Assembly: GCA_964388955.1 (NCBI GenBank)
Contig: CAYMCO010000033.1
Location: 1 to 64,000 of the forward strand
Reading direction: 5' to 3'
From: CAYMCO01 sp964388955
GTDB taxonomy: Bacteria > Chloroflexota > Anaerolineae > Anaerolineales > E44-bin32
Length of the DNA: 64,000 nt
Part shown: piece by piece, positions 46,776 through 55,683 of the stretch
How the letters are laid out: each line of letters opens with the position of its first letter
How positions within the stretch are numbered: the first letter of the stretch is position 1
The notes under the pieces: generated by a model
Told to the model about the DNA's origin: nothing
The model's input: only the letters and a program-made list of their open reading frames with translations
Database searches by the model: none
Position numbers and translations under genes: made by a program

Positions 46776-47953
46776 AGCGAGTCGTCCTCTGGGGAGGGTG
46801 GTATGGGAGCCGCAACGTGGGCGATCAGGCCTTGCTGATCACCATCATAGACCTGCTGCGTGATGCCGCCGGGGACCTCGAATTTCATGTGCTCACGGAT
46901 GATCCCGAACGTGTGAATGCCTACGCAAGAGCGGCGACGGGTGCCAGAGTCCGCGCCTGGCACAACCGCCGGCAGCTGCCCAGCATCGCAGGCCTGCTGA
47001 GCAAAGCGAATCTCTTCGTATTCGGCGGAGGCGTGCCCTTCTTCGATGAGCCCAGGCACCTCATCGTGATGCTTGGCCTGACGACGATCGCCCGAGCAGC
47101 CGGCACACCATATATGACATGGGCGGTATCCAGCCAACCGGTTCGGCGGCGCTTTGCCAAGCTCGTGTTCAGATGGGTCCTGAGCGGCGCTCGGGCTATC
47201 ACCTACCGTGATCAGCACACGCACGACCTTTTTCGCGCATGTGGGATCCGACGCGAGATGCACTTGGTGGCAGATTCCGGGTTCTTTCTCCAGTCGGAAT
47301 CGGAGAACCGCGCCAATGAAATCATCCGGCGCGCTTCCGGTGGCCTTCCCCCGGCGCGGCCGCTGTTGGCGCTCACCCCACGCTATCTGCGGGGGGCCGA
47401 CGGTGAAGCCGAGACGCACTACACACCCAAACGATCATGGCAGATCCAGCATCAAATCGAATGCTATGCCGCAGCGCTCGATTGGGCTTGGCATCAAGGC
47501 TATATGCCGATCTTTGTTCCGATGAACAGTGAGGCGCCGGACGATGACCGCCTTGCAGCCAGGCAGGTCGTCGCGACCGCGGCAAACGGGGAGAAAGCGC
47601 TGCTGGTCGACGAGGCGGTGATGCCCTCCAGCGCGCCGGCGATCTACGGATTGTGCGATCTCAGCATGACTTCCCGAGTGCACGGCAGCATCGCGGCCAT
47701 GATTGGCGGAGCCCCCATGGCCATGTACGCCTTCGATCCGAAACACGAGGGTATCATGGCGGCCATGGAGATGGAGCGATACTGCATCCTTGAGGCGGAT
47801 CCGCCTGCCGAGCGCACGCCGGCGGTCCTGTCGGAGCTGCAGGCACGGCGGCCCGCGCTGAAGCGAAGGATGACCCAGCGACTGGAGGAGCTGCGCGCGC
47901 AGGCCAAAATCCCCGCCCGTCTGGCGGCTGAGATCCTGTCTTCCGATCTGTGA
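46772..47953 (+). CDS. Polysaccharide pyruvyl transferase family protein
   Basis: 393 aa. The N-terminus LWGGWYGSRNVGDQALLITIIDLL is the family's G-x-x-N-x-G-D motif. ANLFVFGGGVPFFD and LVADSGFFL follow, and the C-terminal half has SSAPAIYGLCDLSMTSRVHGSIAAMIGGAPMAMYAFD with the R-x-H-G motif. Members of this family (CsaB, WcaK-like) add pyruvate ketals to surface polysaccharides. ATGA overlap with the propeller gene implies translational coupling. This gene closes the operon. Confidence 0.9.
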   Translation: MKRVVLWGGWYGSRNVGDQALLITIIDLLRDAAGDLEFHVLTDDPERVNAYARAATGARVRAWHNRRQLPSIAGLLSKANLFVFGGGVPFFDEPRHLIVMLGLTTIARAAGTPYMTWAVSSQPVRRRFAKLVFRWVLSGARAITYRDQHTHDLFRACGIRREMHLVADSGFFLQSESENRANEIIRRASGGLPPARPLLALTPRYLRGADGEAETHYTPKRSWQIQHQIECYAAALDWAWHQGYMPIFVPMNSEAPDDDRLAARQVVATAANGEKALLVDEAVMPSSAPAIYGLCDLSMTSRVHGSIAAMIGGAPMAMYAFDPKHEGIMAAMEMERYCILEADPPAERTPAVLSELQARRPALKRRMTQRLEELRAQAKIPARLAAEILSSDL

Positions 47954-48386
47954 AGCGGGGGATCCATCCTCCCGACGCCCGCCGGCGTTTCCGGTCGTCG
48001 CCCCTTCTCTTGGACCACGAAGGCGTTGAATGGCATTTCTACCAGCCGCAGTCCCCGTTGCTGGCGGTTGCTCCTCGATCCCAAAGATCCTGCGGCGACA
48101 GCGGCGAGGGATTGCGCTATGGCACCGTAGGCGGCGGCGCGTCGGGCCTCCCTTCCGCAAACCCAAGCCATCCTGTGATCCGGCCGGAGGCTGGCCGCAC
48201 CCCGCAGCGAATATCGACGAACGGGGGAAGGCATCCCTCGGTCCTACCCCTATGGAGGGCATCTGTAAGCACATCGCAAGGCCCCCGCCCCCCATTTCGC
48301 TCTACCATGGAGATGAGGCCGTCAGGTTGCCCACACGTCCAGGACGGTCTGGAAGATCAAACCGAAATGATCCCGGAGGGAGAATC

Positions 48387-48497
48387 ATGATACTGTGGAC
48401 ATTGGAGTACCTTCTCTGCCTGATGGTGAGCGCACTGGTTGTACGCCTGGTGGATCCGCACGTCCGCCGGCTGGAGGCCTGGGTGCGAAACCGCTGA
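48387..48497 (+). CDS. 36-aa single-helix membrane microprotein
   Basis: ATG 48387 preceded by GGAGGGAGAATC, a strong ribosome site. The product MILWTLEYLLCLMVSALVV... has one TM helix, then a basic amphipathic tail (RLVDPHVRRLEAWVRNR). Too short to compare by eye with families. Strength of the site and the hydrophobic-then-basic pattern favour a real gene; it could also be chance. It lies 430 bases after the polysaccharide operon. Confidence 0.5.
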   Translation: MILWTLEYLLCLMVSALVVRLVDPHVRRLEAWVRNR

Positions 48498-49220
48498 ATA
48501 GCGGTCGCCGATCCATCCGATCGTAGGCGCAGTCTCCGCCTTCGTTCCAACGAGCCGAAGTCCCATCCGACCGTCAGCCATTCCTGATCCGCTGCCGCCA
48601 GCGATTTCAGTGCGCGCTCAAACCCCAACTCTCAAGACCTGCTGACACTCGCTGCGTGGACCCTCCGTTTTCCCCTACACCCGCCACCCTCACCCCGCTT
48701 CATAGAGCGACCCCCGAACGGATTGCGGCATGCCCAATTCCCGGCATCAGTCTGGAACCGAAGCGCCGGCTCGCCCCGTTGCGCGCCCCGGCCCTCCCCT
48801 GCGAGTGATCCCGGAGCAGCGTTGGGGGGGATTTCTCTGCAGATTCCTTCTCGGGATGTGCTTGTGCCGTATGCAGATCAGGTCACCCAAGCCCAGAACA
48901 CAGGGGGCGAATTCCTCGGCGAGACAAGGGTGGTGTGCGCGCTGCAAGCCAGCCTCAGGAGATCCGTGTGCGACATCGAGGCGGGCATTCTCTCGGCATT
49001 CTCGGCATTCACCGGCGAGGCTGGCCAATTCGACGACATCGCGCTGCTCTCCAACCTGCGCGAAAGCGCATAGATTCCGGGGTCAGTGGTAGATAGTCCC
49101 ACTTATGACGAGTATCCATCGCTTCGCAAGCGCCCCGTCGAGACGCACAGCCGGGATGTGTCATCTGACAACTCCAACAGCACGTGCGCGTCCGGGTTTC
49201 TGTTGCGCGGTGCGATCCCA

Positions 49221-49243
49221 GGGATGGGCGAGCCTGCCGGCTC
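49221..49243. repeat. Dispersed 23-bp element, copy 2
   Basis: GGGATGGGCGAGCCTGCCGG followed by CTC; one mismatch to 37229-37251. Confidence 0.55.
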
Positions 49244-49259
49244 GATGAGCCCCCTCCTC

Positions 49260-49305
49260 CCGCATTGCGCTTCGACCTGCCCCCTCCGCCTTGGCCCCCG
49301 TCCCC
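49260..49305. repeat. Copy 2 of the dispersed C-rich repeat
   Basis: Begins CCGCATTGCGCTTCGA, as at position 1, followed by a C-rich tract with CCTTGGCCCCC. It lies 16 bases after the 23-bp element. Confidence 0.5.
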
Positions 49306-49398
49306 TTGATTCCCGGCAATCCGGCAAGTGGTATACAATGGGGAGGTTGCCTGCGCACAGGCTTCACGATCCCAAGGTCCAGCGGAAAAGGAAAGCCT

Positions 49399-52300
49399 AT
49401 GCCCGACTTCCCTCTTGAGGCCGCAGTCTTCGATCTGGATGGGGTGGTCACTAAGACGGCGGCGGTCCACAGCAGAGCCTGGAAAGAGATGTTCGATGAA
49501 TTCCTGAAGGCACATTCCCAGCGGACGGGCGAGCCCTTCCGAGAATTCGACCACGAGGCGGATTATCTGCCATATGTGGACGGGAAGCCGCGCTACAAGG
49601 GAGTGGCAGATTTCCTCGCCTCCCGGGACATCGAACTCCCTGAGGGGGAGGCCTCAGACCCCCCTGACGCGCGTACGATTCACGGCCTGGGAAATCGCAA
49701 GAACCAGCTCTTCAACGAGATCATCCAACGCGATGGCGTCGATGTCTACCCCTCGACCCTGGCATTCATAAGCGCCCTGCATGATCGGGGGGTGCGCGTC
49801 GGCATCGCCACATCCAGCAAGAACTGCGAGACTATTCTGGAGATCGCAGGCGTGAAGAGCCTGTTTGCGGTGTCCGTGGACGGGGTGGAGTCGGCCAAGC
49901 TGGGCCTGAGAGGCAAACCCGAACCCGACATTTTCACTACCGCGGCCGACAAGCTGAACGCCCGATACGATCGGACCATGGTTGTGGAGGATGCGGTCGC
50001 GGGGGTTCAAGCGGGTAAGGCGGGGAATTTCGGATTGGTGCTGGGTGTATCGAGAGGCCAGGATGCGAGAGAGTTGAAGGCCAGTGGCGCGGATGTGGTG
50101 GTCCGCGACCTGGAGGCGTTCTCCCTTCAGGATATCGAGGAATGGTTCGAGCACGGGTTGATCGAGGACCAATGGTCGCTTGAGTATTGGGAGTATCAGA
50201 CGGAAGATGAGGGCGTTCGCGAGTCCTTGTGCGCCATCGGCAACGGTTACTTCGGCACCCGGGGCGCATTGGAAGAGTCGCAGGCGAACGGGATCAACTA
50301 TCCCGGCACCTATATCGCCGGAGTCTACAATCGCCTGCAATCCGAGGTGGCCGGAAGGACGGTGACGAACGAGGATTTCGTCAATTGTCCCAACTGGCTG
50401 CCTGTGAGCTTCCGCATTGGAAACCGGGAATGGATCGACCTGAACTCCCTCGAGCTGCTCCATTTCCATCGCAAACTGGATTTCCGCACCGGGGTCCTCC
50501 ACCGAGAAGTCGTCATCCGGGACGAGACCGGATGCGAGACGCGCATCGAATCCCAGCGTCTTGCCAGCATGGCCGACCCACACCGGGCTGCGCTGCGCTA
50601 CATTGTCACGCCGATCAACTACTTCGGGCCGCTTTCCTTCCGCTCGGTCCTTGACGGAACGGTGATCAACGCTGGGGTCGAGCGGTACCGGGCCCTGAGT
50701 TCCAGGCATCTGGAACCTGTGGAACAGGGTGGCGCTGGGCGTGACAGCACGGTCACGGTTCGAACCACGCAATCCGGGATAACGATCTCCGAATGCGCAC
50801 GGCTCGAGGTCCGGCATAATGGTGCAGTCTTGGATCCGGCGTTCGAAATCGAAGAGTCGGCGGGCAAGGTGATCTCCCGTTTCCGTCTCGATGTCGAGAA
50901 GGGCGACCGGGTGCAGGTGGACAAGCTGGTGACCATCTACGCCTCCAAGGACCCGCGAACCGATGATCCATCGCAGTCAGGCTGGGATGCCCTGACCGAC
51001 ATGGGGGGATTCGACGCCGTGCTGGCGGACAGCGCCCGTGCTTGGAAGGACCTCTGGGACCGCGTTGACGTTCGGGTAGAGGGGGACCGGATGGCGCAGA
51101 AGTTGCTCCACCTGAATACCTATCACTCCCTGATCACCGCCTCGCCCCACAGCGCAGAGATCGACGCGGGTATCCTCGCCCGCGGCCTGATCGGCGAAGC
51201 ATACCGCGGGCATATCTTCTGGGACGACATCTTCGTCCTCCCGCTCTACAACATGCATCTGCCTCGGACGGCCCGCGCCGCATTGATGTACCGCTATCGT
51301 CGATTGGATGCCGCTCGGCAGTATGCCCGGGAAGGTGGCCATAAGGGGGCCATGTTCCCGTGGCAGAGCGGGAGTTCCGGTCGCGACGAGACGCAGGTGA
51401 TCCACCTGAACCCGATCTCCGGCGAGTGGGGGCCCGACTACAGCCGCAACCAGCGTCACGTCGGCCTGGCGGTCGCGTACAACACCTGGCGCTACTATTG
51501 GGTGACTCGGGATCGGGAGTTCCTGAGAGACTACGGCGCCGAAATGTTCCTGGAGATCTGCCGCTTTTTCTCGAGCATATGCGATTGGAATCCCGAACGC
51601 GGCAGATACGAGATCGCGGGGGTGATGGGTCCGGACGAGTATCATGAGAAGTATCCGGGCGCGGAAAGCGGTGGATTGCGTGACAATAGCTACACGAACA
51701 TCATGCTGGTCTGGGCCCTGACGAGAGCCCCCGAGATCCTTGAGGCGATCGGGCCTCGGGCCGCAGAGGAGCTGCGGGAGCGGATCGGCCTGGGCGACGA
51801 GGAGCTGGACCGTTGGGCCGATATCCGCCGGAAGATCAGCATTCCGATTTCCGAGGATGGGCTGCTGGAGCAGTTCGCCGGCTACTTCGCCCTGGAGGAT
51901 CTGGACTGGGATGCCTACCGCGAGGAGTACGGGGATATCCACCGCATGGACCGCATCCTGAAGGCGGAGGGCAAGAGCCCCGATGCGTATCAGGTCACCA
52001 AGCAAGCGGATGCCTTGATGACCTTCTACAACCTCGGGTTGGATGAGGTGATCGGGCTGCTGGAGGCTGCGGGGTATTCGTTCAGACCGGAAGATCTGGC
52101 GTCCACCTACGACTATTACATCCAGCGCACGTCACATGGGTCTACCCTGAGCAGGCTCGTGCACGCCTATATCGCGCACCTGATCGGCCGCGAGCGCGAG
52201 AGCCTGGAGCTGTACCGAGAAGCACTCAGAAGCGATTATGCGCACATTCAGGGCAAAAGCACCGCCGAAGGAACGCACATCGGCGTCATGGCGGGAAGCG

Positions 52301-52569
52301 TCCACCTCGCGATGCGGGGGTATGGGGGGCTCGACCTCCACGGGGAAATCCCCCGGTTGAATCCCGCCCTTCCGGAGCCGTGGCGCGGCATCGGGTTTGA
52401 GGCGGAATACCGCGAATCACAATTCGGGGTATGGGCCGGTCCGGATTCAGCCCGGGTCGAAGCCGCTCACGCCGGCGGGGGCGGGTTGGAAATCGCTGTC
52501 GGCGGACAAATCTCCAGCATCCCCGCCGGCGAAGCGCACCAGTTTGGTCTGAGCGAGAGAGGGGACTAG
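49399..52569 (+). CDS. Beta-phosphoglucomutase-like HAD domain fused to a GH65 glycoside phosphorylase/hydrolase
   Basis: 1056 aa from ATG 49399 (AAGGA upstream). Residues ~1-260 are a beta-PGM-type HAD: nucleophile Asp12 and Asp14 in FDLDGVVTKT, TSSKNCETIL, and GKPEPDIFTTAA. From ~275 to the end is a GH65 protein: an N-terminal beta-sandwich (NGYFGTRGALEES), then the (alpha/alpha)6 barrel with FWDDIFVLPLY and the catalytic acid Glu747 in GVMGPDEYHEKY. GH65 phosphorylases split trehalose, kojibiose or maltose with phosphate to beta-glucose 1-phosphate, which beta-PGM turns into glucose 6-phosphate. One chain could thus do both steps. The disaccharide is not certain. Followed after 3 bases by a kinase. 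Confidence 0.9.
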   Translation: MPDFPLEAAVFDLDGVVTKTAAVHSRAWKEMFDEFLKAHSQRTGEPFREFDHEADYLPYVDGKPRYKGVADFLASRDIELPEGEASDPPDARTIHGLGNRKNQLFNEIIQRDGVDVYPSTLAFISALHDRGVRVGIATSSKNCETILEIAGVKSLFAVSVDGVESAKLGLRGKPEPDIFTTAADKLNARYDRTMVVEDAVAGVQAGKAGNFGLVLGVSRGQDARELKASGADVVVRDLEAFSLQDIEEWFEHGLIEDQWSLEYWEYQTEDEGVRESLCAIGNGYFGTRGALEESQANGINYPGTYIAGVYNRLQSEVAGRTVTNEDFVNCPNWLPVSFRIGNREWIDLNSLELLHFHRKLDFRTGVLHREVVIRDETGCETRIESQRLASMADPHRAALRYIVTPINYFGPLSFRSVLDGTVINAGVERYRALSSRHLEPVEQGGAGRDSTVTVRTTQSGITISECARLEVRHNGAVLDPAFEIEESAGKVISRFRLDVEKGDRVQVDKLVTIYASKDPRTDDPSQSGWDALTDMGGFDAVLADSARAWKDLWDRVDVRVEGDRMAQKLLHLNTYHSLITASPHSAEIDAGILARGLIGEAYRGHIFWDDIFVLPLYNMHLPRTARAALMYRYRRLDAARQYAREGGHKGAMFPWQSGSSGRDETQVIHLNPISGEWGPDYSRNQRHVGLAVAYNTWRYYWVTRDREFLRDYGAEMFLEICRFFSSICDWNPERGRYEIAGVMGPDEYHEKYPGAESGGLRDNSYTNIMLVWALTRAPEILEAIGPRAAEELRERIGLGDEELDRWADIRRKISIPISEDGLLEQFAGYFALEDLDWDAYREEYGDIHRMDRILKAEGKSPDAYQVTKQADALMTFYNLGLDEVIGLLEAAGYSFRPEDLASTYDYYIQRTSHGSTLSRLVHAYIAHLIGRERESLELYREALRSDYAHIQGKSTAEGTHIGVMAGSVHLAMRGYGGLDLHGEIPRLNPALPEPWRGIGFEAEYRESQFGVWAGPDSARVEAAHAGGGGLEIAVGGQISSIPAGEAHQFGLSERGD

Positions 52570-52572
52570 CGG

Positions 52573-53244
52573 ATGTTCGGAGAGCTGCTTTATATCACTC
52601 AGAACCACGAAAAGGCCGCCCGGCAGATCCTCGGTTACATCCAGCGCGAGCCGCGTGAGAAGTATGTCATCGCCATCGCGGGAGACTCCGGCACCGGCAA
52701 GTCGGGCATTGCGCACACTCTGAGCCGGTTCTTGAAGCAGGAAGGGACACCGGCAAAGGTGCTGCATATCGACAACTTCTACAAAGTGCCTCCCAAGCAG
52801 CGCAATTCATGGCGCAGGGAGCGTGGGATCGAGAGCATCGGTCTCTCCGAATATGACTGGGATTGCATCAACGGCGCGATCGAGGACTTCCGAAACGACC
52901 GTGAATCGACCCTGCCATTCATCGACATGCGCACGGATCAAGTGGATACGTTGATCACCGACTTCGATGGGCTGCCATACCTGATTATCGAAGGGCTCTA
53001 CACGCTCGAAGCGAACGCCGATCTGAAGGTGTTCATCGACTTGTCGTATCGAGAGGTCATCAGCGCCCAAGTTCTCCGAGGGAAGGAGACCCTGGACGAA
53101 TTCCGCATGGAGGTGTTGGAGCAGGAGCACAAAGTGGTGCAATCCCTGGAGGTCGAGGCGGATCTGATCGTGACCAAGGAATTCAACGTGATCCCCGCCC
53201 CGGATGGGAGGATCGCAGACGAGGAAGCCGCTGCCCTCGGCTGA
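52573..53244 (+). CDS. Uridine-kinase-like P-loop kinase
   Basis: 223 aa, starting 3 bases after the GH65 stop. Walker A is AIAGDSGTGKSGIAHTL; LHIDNFYKVPPKQR resembles the uridine kinase/phosphoribulokinase substrate loop with D-x-F-Y; IEGLYTLEAN matches the family's E-G-[IL] strand. The acceptor is unknown. Its tight coupling to a phosphorylase/phosphoglucomutase fusion suggests it phosphorylates a sugar from the same substrate. Confidence 0.85.
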   Translation: MFGELLYITQNHEKAARQILGYIQREPREKYVIAIAGDSGTGKSGIAHTLSRFLKQEGTPAKVLHIDNFYKVPPKQRNSWRRERGIESIGLSEYDWDCINGAIEDFRNDRESTLPFIDMRTDQVDTLITDFDGLPYLIIEGLYTLEANADLKVFIDLSYREVISAQVLRGKETLDEFRMEVLEQEHKVVQSLEVEADLIVTKEFNVIPAPDGRIADEEAAALG

Positions 53245-53257
53245 CTCGCCGGGGGCA
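53232..53257 (+). terminator. Hairpin at the end of the GH65-kinase operon
   Basis: TGCCCTCGGC (53232-53241) pairs with GCCGGGGGCA (53248-53257), with one G-U. The stem overlaps the stop codon and has no U tract, so termination efficiency is doubtful. Confidence 0.3.
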
Positions 53258-53336
53258 ACCCGCACACTGACATTCCCGCTTCAGGTGGTTCCGCGCACCG
53301 CCCTCCTGGCGCCCTCGGACCTATCCACCCTTCCCC

Positions 53337-54524
53337 TCAGTCCGCGAGCGACTTTCGCGAAGACAACAGCGCCTTCATCTCGGCCAAGAATTCCGCGTGT
53401 TGACGCTTCACCTCCCCGATCCGCACCTCTATGGTAGGGAGCCAGCCCCGCCAATGAGCCTGCACATGCTCCACGCGTTCCTTGATCTCACCCACATCCG
53501 TGCAGTCCCGCGCCAAATAGCAATCCAGCAGGCCAAAATCAAGCAGCAGGCTGCGGTGTTTGCTGTGCAGCGGGCTCTCCAGGGTCCCAGGCTCGATGGA
53601 GAGAAAGGGCGTCCTCGATCTCAGGCAGAAGACGGCCCCGTGATAGCGATCGGTTACGCAGAACGCCATATGCCGAAATAACGCCGCCCATTGGTCGGGA
53701 TCCAGAACGTGGCCCAGGTTCATGTCGGCGTGTCGATTGAAAATACTCGGTGCCACGATCTGAAACCCCTCGGCTCGGAAGTGTTGGCTCACCGCCCGCA
53801 CCAGCGCCTCGTGTCCGTGAACCAGGAGCCCCAACACGGGGCGCTGAGGGTCCAGCCCCCAGCCTTCCAACTCTGCGGATCCTGCCGGCCGGGGGATCGG
53901 CAACAGAAAGGTTGGGTCCATCAGCTTGCGCACCGGAAGATCGCTTCTCAGACCGAGGTGAGCGATCATCTCCCTGGTGAAATGATCCCGGGCGCCAATC
54001 ATGTCCCACGCGTTCAGCGCCTCTCGGAGCTGATGCCTATTGGCGGCAATGCGCGTTCGTTTGGAACGGTGCGCTGAGACGGCATAGGCGATTTTCGCCC
54101 CGCGTAATCGGCGGGGGAGCCAGTAGATGTTCGGGAATCGCTCCAAAAACCATTCATCCGCCACATTCCACGTATCCATCCCCACAATGACGGCAGAGAG
54201 CCCCATCGAGTTCAGGTAATCCACCAGCCGGCGGGTGGTGGGGATCCGCGGGGAACCGGTGTCTAGAGGGAGCTCCCGTGCCACATATCGGCGATAGCGG
54301 AGAAACCGCCACGCATTGAACCAGGGGATGCCCGGCTGGGGCTTCACGATCTTGAGCCACTCGTAGAGCCGTTTGCGGGCGGACATATGATCCAGAATGC
54401 GAACATCCTGGCTCGGGAATTCTGCGGCGAGCAATTTTGCCAGGGACAGGCTGAAGAGCGCACCGCCCGGGTTGGTGGTGCGATGATAGCTCAGGATGCG
54501 GATCCTATGCGGCGAGTTTGGCAT
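53337..54524 (-). CDS. Polysaccharide pyruvyl transferase family protein (second copy)
   Basis: 395 aa from ATG 54524, which overlaps the 3' end of the upstream glycosyltransferase by 20 bases. IRILSYHRTTNPGGALFSLSLAKLL at the start; SAVIVGMDTWNV, and the C-terminal AFCVTDRYHGAVFCLRSRTPFLSIEP, with R-Y-H-G corresponding to the family R-x-H-G. Family members transfer pyruvate, or sometimes act as atypical glycosyltransferases. It is far diverged from the copy at 46772. It ends the leftward operon. Confidence 0.87.
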   Translation of the reverse strand: MPNSPHRIRILSYHRTTNPGGALFSLSLAKLLAAEFPSQDVRILDHMSARKRLYEWLKIVKPQPGIPWFNAWRFLRYRRYVARELPLDTGSPRIPTTRRLVDYLNSMGLSAVIVGMDTWNVADEWFLERFPNIYWLPRRLRGAKIAYAVSAHRSKRTRIAANRHQLREALNAWDMIGARDHFTREMIAHLGLRSDLPVRKLMDPTFLLPIPRPAGSAELEGWGLDPQRPVLGLLVHGHEALVRAVSQHFRAEGFQIVAPSIFNRHADMNLGHVLDPDQWAALFRHMAFCVTDRYHGAVFCLRSRTPFLSIEPGTLESPLHSKHRSLLLDFGLLDCYLARDCTDVGEIKERVEHVQAHWRGWLPTIEVRIGEVKRQHAEFLAEMKALLSSRKSLAD

Positions 54525-55587
54525 AAAGCGCTGCCATCTCCGCGAAGTAGTTTGGCAAACCGAACCGCTGCACATTTTCCAAGCCGGCCCGGCGGAGAGT
54601 CTCTCGCAGCCCCGGATTCGATTCAAGTCGAAGGATCGCCCGCATGAGTTGATCGGGATCCCCGGGGGTGACCAAGAGCGCATCCTGGGAGGAGATGGTC
54701 TCCATGATCCCTGAGATGCAGGAGGCGATTACGGGAACGCCACACGCTTGCGCCTCCAGTTGGATGCGCCCGAAGGGCTCCACCTGTGAAGGCACGACGC
54801 ACATATCCAGCGCGTTATAGAACCCCAGCATGTCTTGCGTGTATCCCAAGAAGGTCGCCCGATCTGCCAATCCGGCCGCGCGCAAGGTGTCCTGCAGTGT
54901 CCCCGCCTCCGGACCTGTTCCGGCGATCAGCAGGCTTGCCCCGGATCTGGATTTCAAAATCCCAAAGGCCTCGACAAGGACACGCCATCCCTTCTCAGGG
55001 ACCAGACGGCCGGCGAAGCCGACCACGATATCCTCTGACCCCAGCCCGACACGACGTCGAAAGGTCCTTCCACTATCCGGATCGGGGTGGAAGTAGGTCA
55101 AGTCGATCGCATTGTGCATCACCAGCAGGTCCTCATGGTCAATCCCTCGTCCGGCGACCCGGTCGCGTATATATCCCGAGACACAGACTATCGGCCCCCG
55201 CCGGGCGGCAGCGCGCAGCAGCCAATCATAGGGGCCCCGGGAATTCAGAACCCCTCCCCGCTCATGAAAGACGAGCCCCGGCCGGCTGGCGAACTCGACC
55301 TGCGCGAGCAAGATTCCGAAGAGCCAGCTTACCGGGAGATGACAGTGAATGAGATCGAAGTGCCCTTGGCGGCAAGCGAGCCATATTCTCGGCAGCAGCC
55401 ATAGATAGCCCACGGGGGTCTTCGCCCCCGCATAGAGCAGCGCTTCGCGAGGAAGGGCCATTCTGGCTTCGGGCGCTTTCAGATGGAGCGCAATTGCGCG
55501 ATCCTGGGGTCGCCGCTCCAGAAGATCGGTGACCGCCCGCTGCGCTCCGCCCAGACTCAGATGATCGATCAGGTGAAGTACTTTCAT
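54505..55587 (-). CDS. Family-4 glycosyltransferase (GT-B), second copy
   Basis: 360 aa from ATG 55587 (no clear ribosome site; the frame extends upstream without family similarity). MKVLHLIDHLSLGGAQRAV is the classic acceptor-loop N-terminus. The donor domain has VVGFAGRLVPEKGWRVLVEAF and the E-x7-E motif EPFGRIQLEAQACGVPVIAS. It builds the repeat unit of the same surface polysaccharide as the flippase encoded just upstream. The stop overlaps the pyruvyl transferase start by 20 bases. Confidence 0.92.
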   Translation of the reverse strand: MKVLHLIDHLSLGGAQRAVTDLLERRPQDRAIALHLKAPEARMALPREALLYAGAKTPVGYLWLLPRIWLACRQGHFDLIHCHLPVSWLFGILLAQVEFASRPGLVFHERGGVLNSRGPYDWLLRAAARRGPIVCVSGYIRDRVAGRGIDHEDLLVMHNAIDLTYFHPDPDSGRTFRRRVGLGSEDIVVGFAGRLVPEKGWRVLVEAFGILKSRSGASLLIAGTGPEAGTLQDTLRAAGLADRATFLGYTQDMLGFYNALDMCVVPSQVEPFGRIQLEAQACGVPVIASCISGIMETISSQDALLVTPGDPDQLMRAILRLESNPGLRETLRRAGLENVQRFGLPNYFAEMAALYAKLAA

Positions 55588-55683
55588 CGACCGTATGCTG
55601 AGTGCGCCAAAATCATCAAGCAGGGCCTCCGGTCTCGAAGGCACCTGGCAGCCCTCGCCGGGGTGGGGACAGGTTCAGCCCAT

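Larger units (their letters stand above)
48498..49398. other. Intergenic region with two dispersed repeats
   Basis: About 900 bases. No supported gene. The 23-bp element (49221-49243) and the C-rich repeat (49260-49305) lie 16 bases apart. TATACAAT near 49332 is a possible -10 for the GH65 operon without a matching -35. Confidence 0.5.

Noticed and set aside
47950..48390. 146-codon frame overlapping the pyruvyl transferase stop
   Set aside because: No motif, Arg/Pro/Gly-rich, and it only begins at GTG overlapping TGA; a 36-aa ORF at 48387 with a strong ribosome site is better supported.
50977..52005. 342-codon frame antisense to the GH65 gene
   Set aside because: Antisense shadow; no protein-like features.
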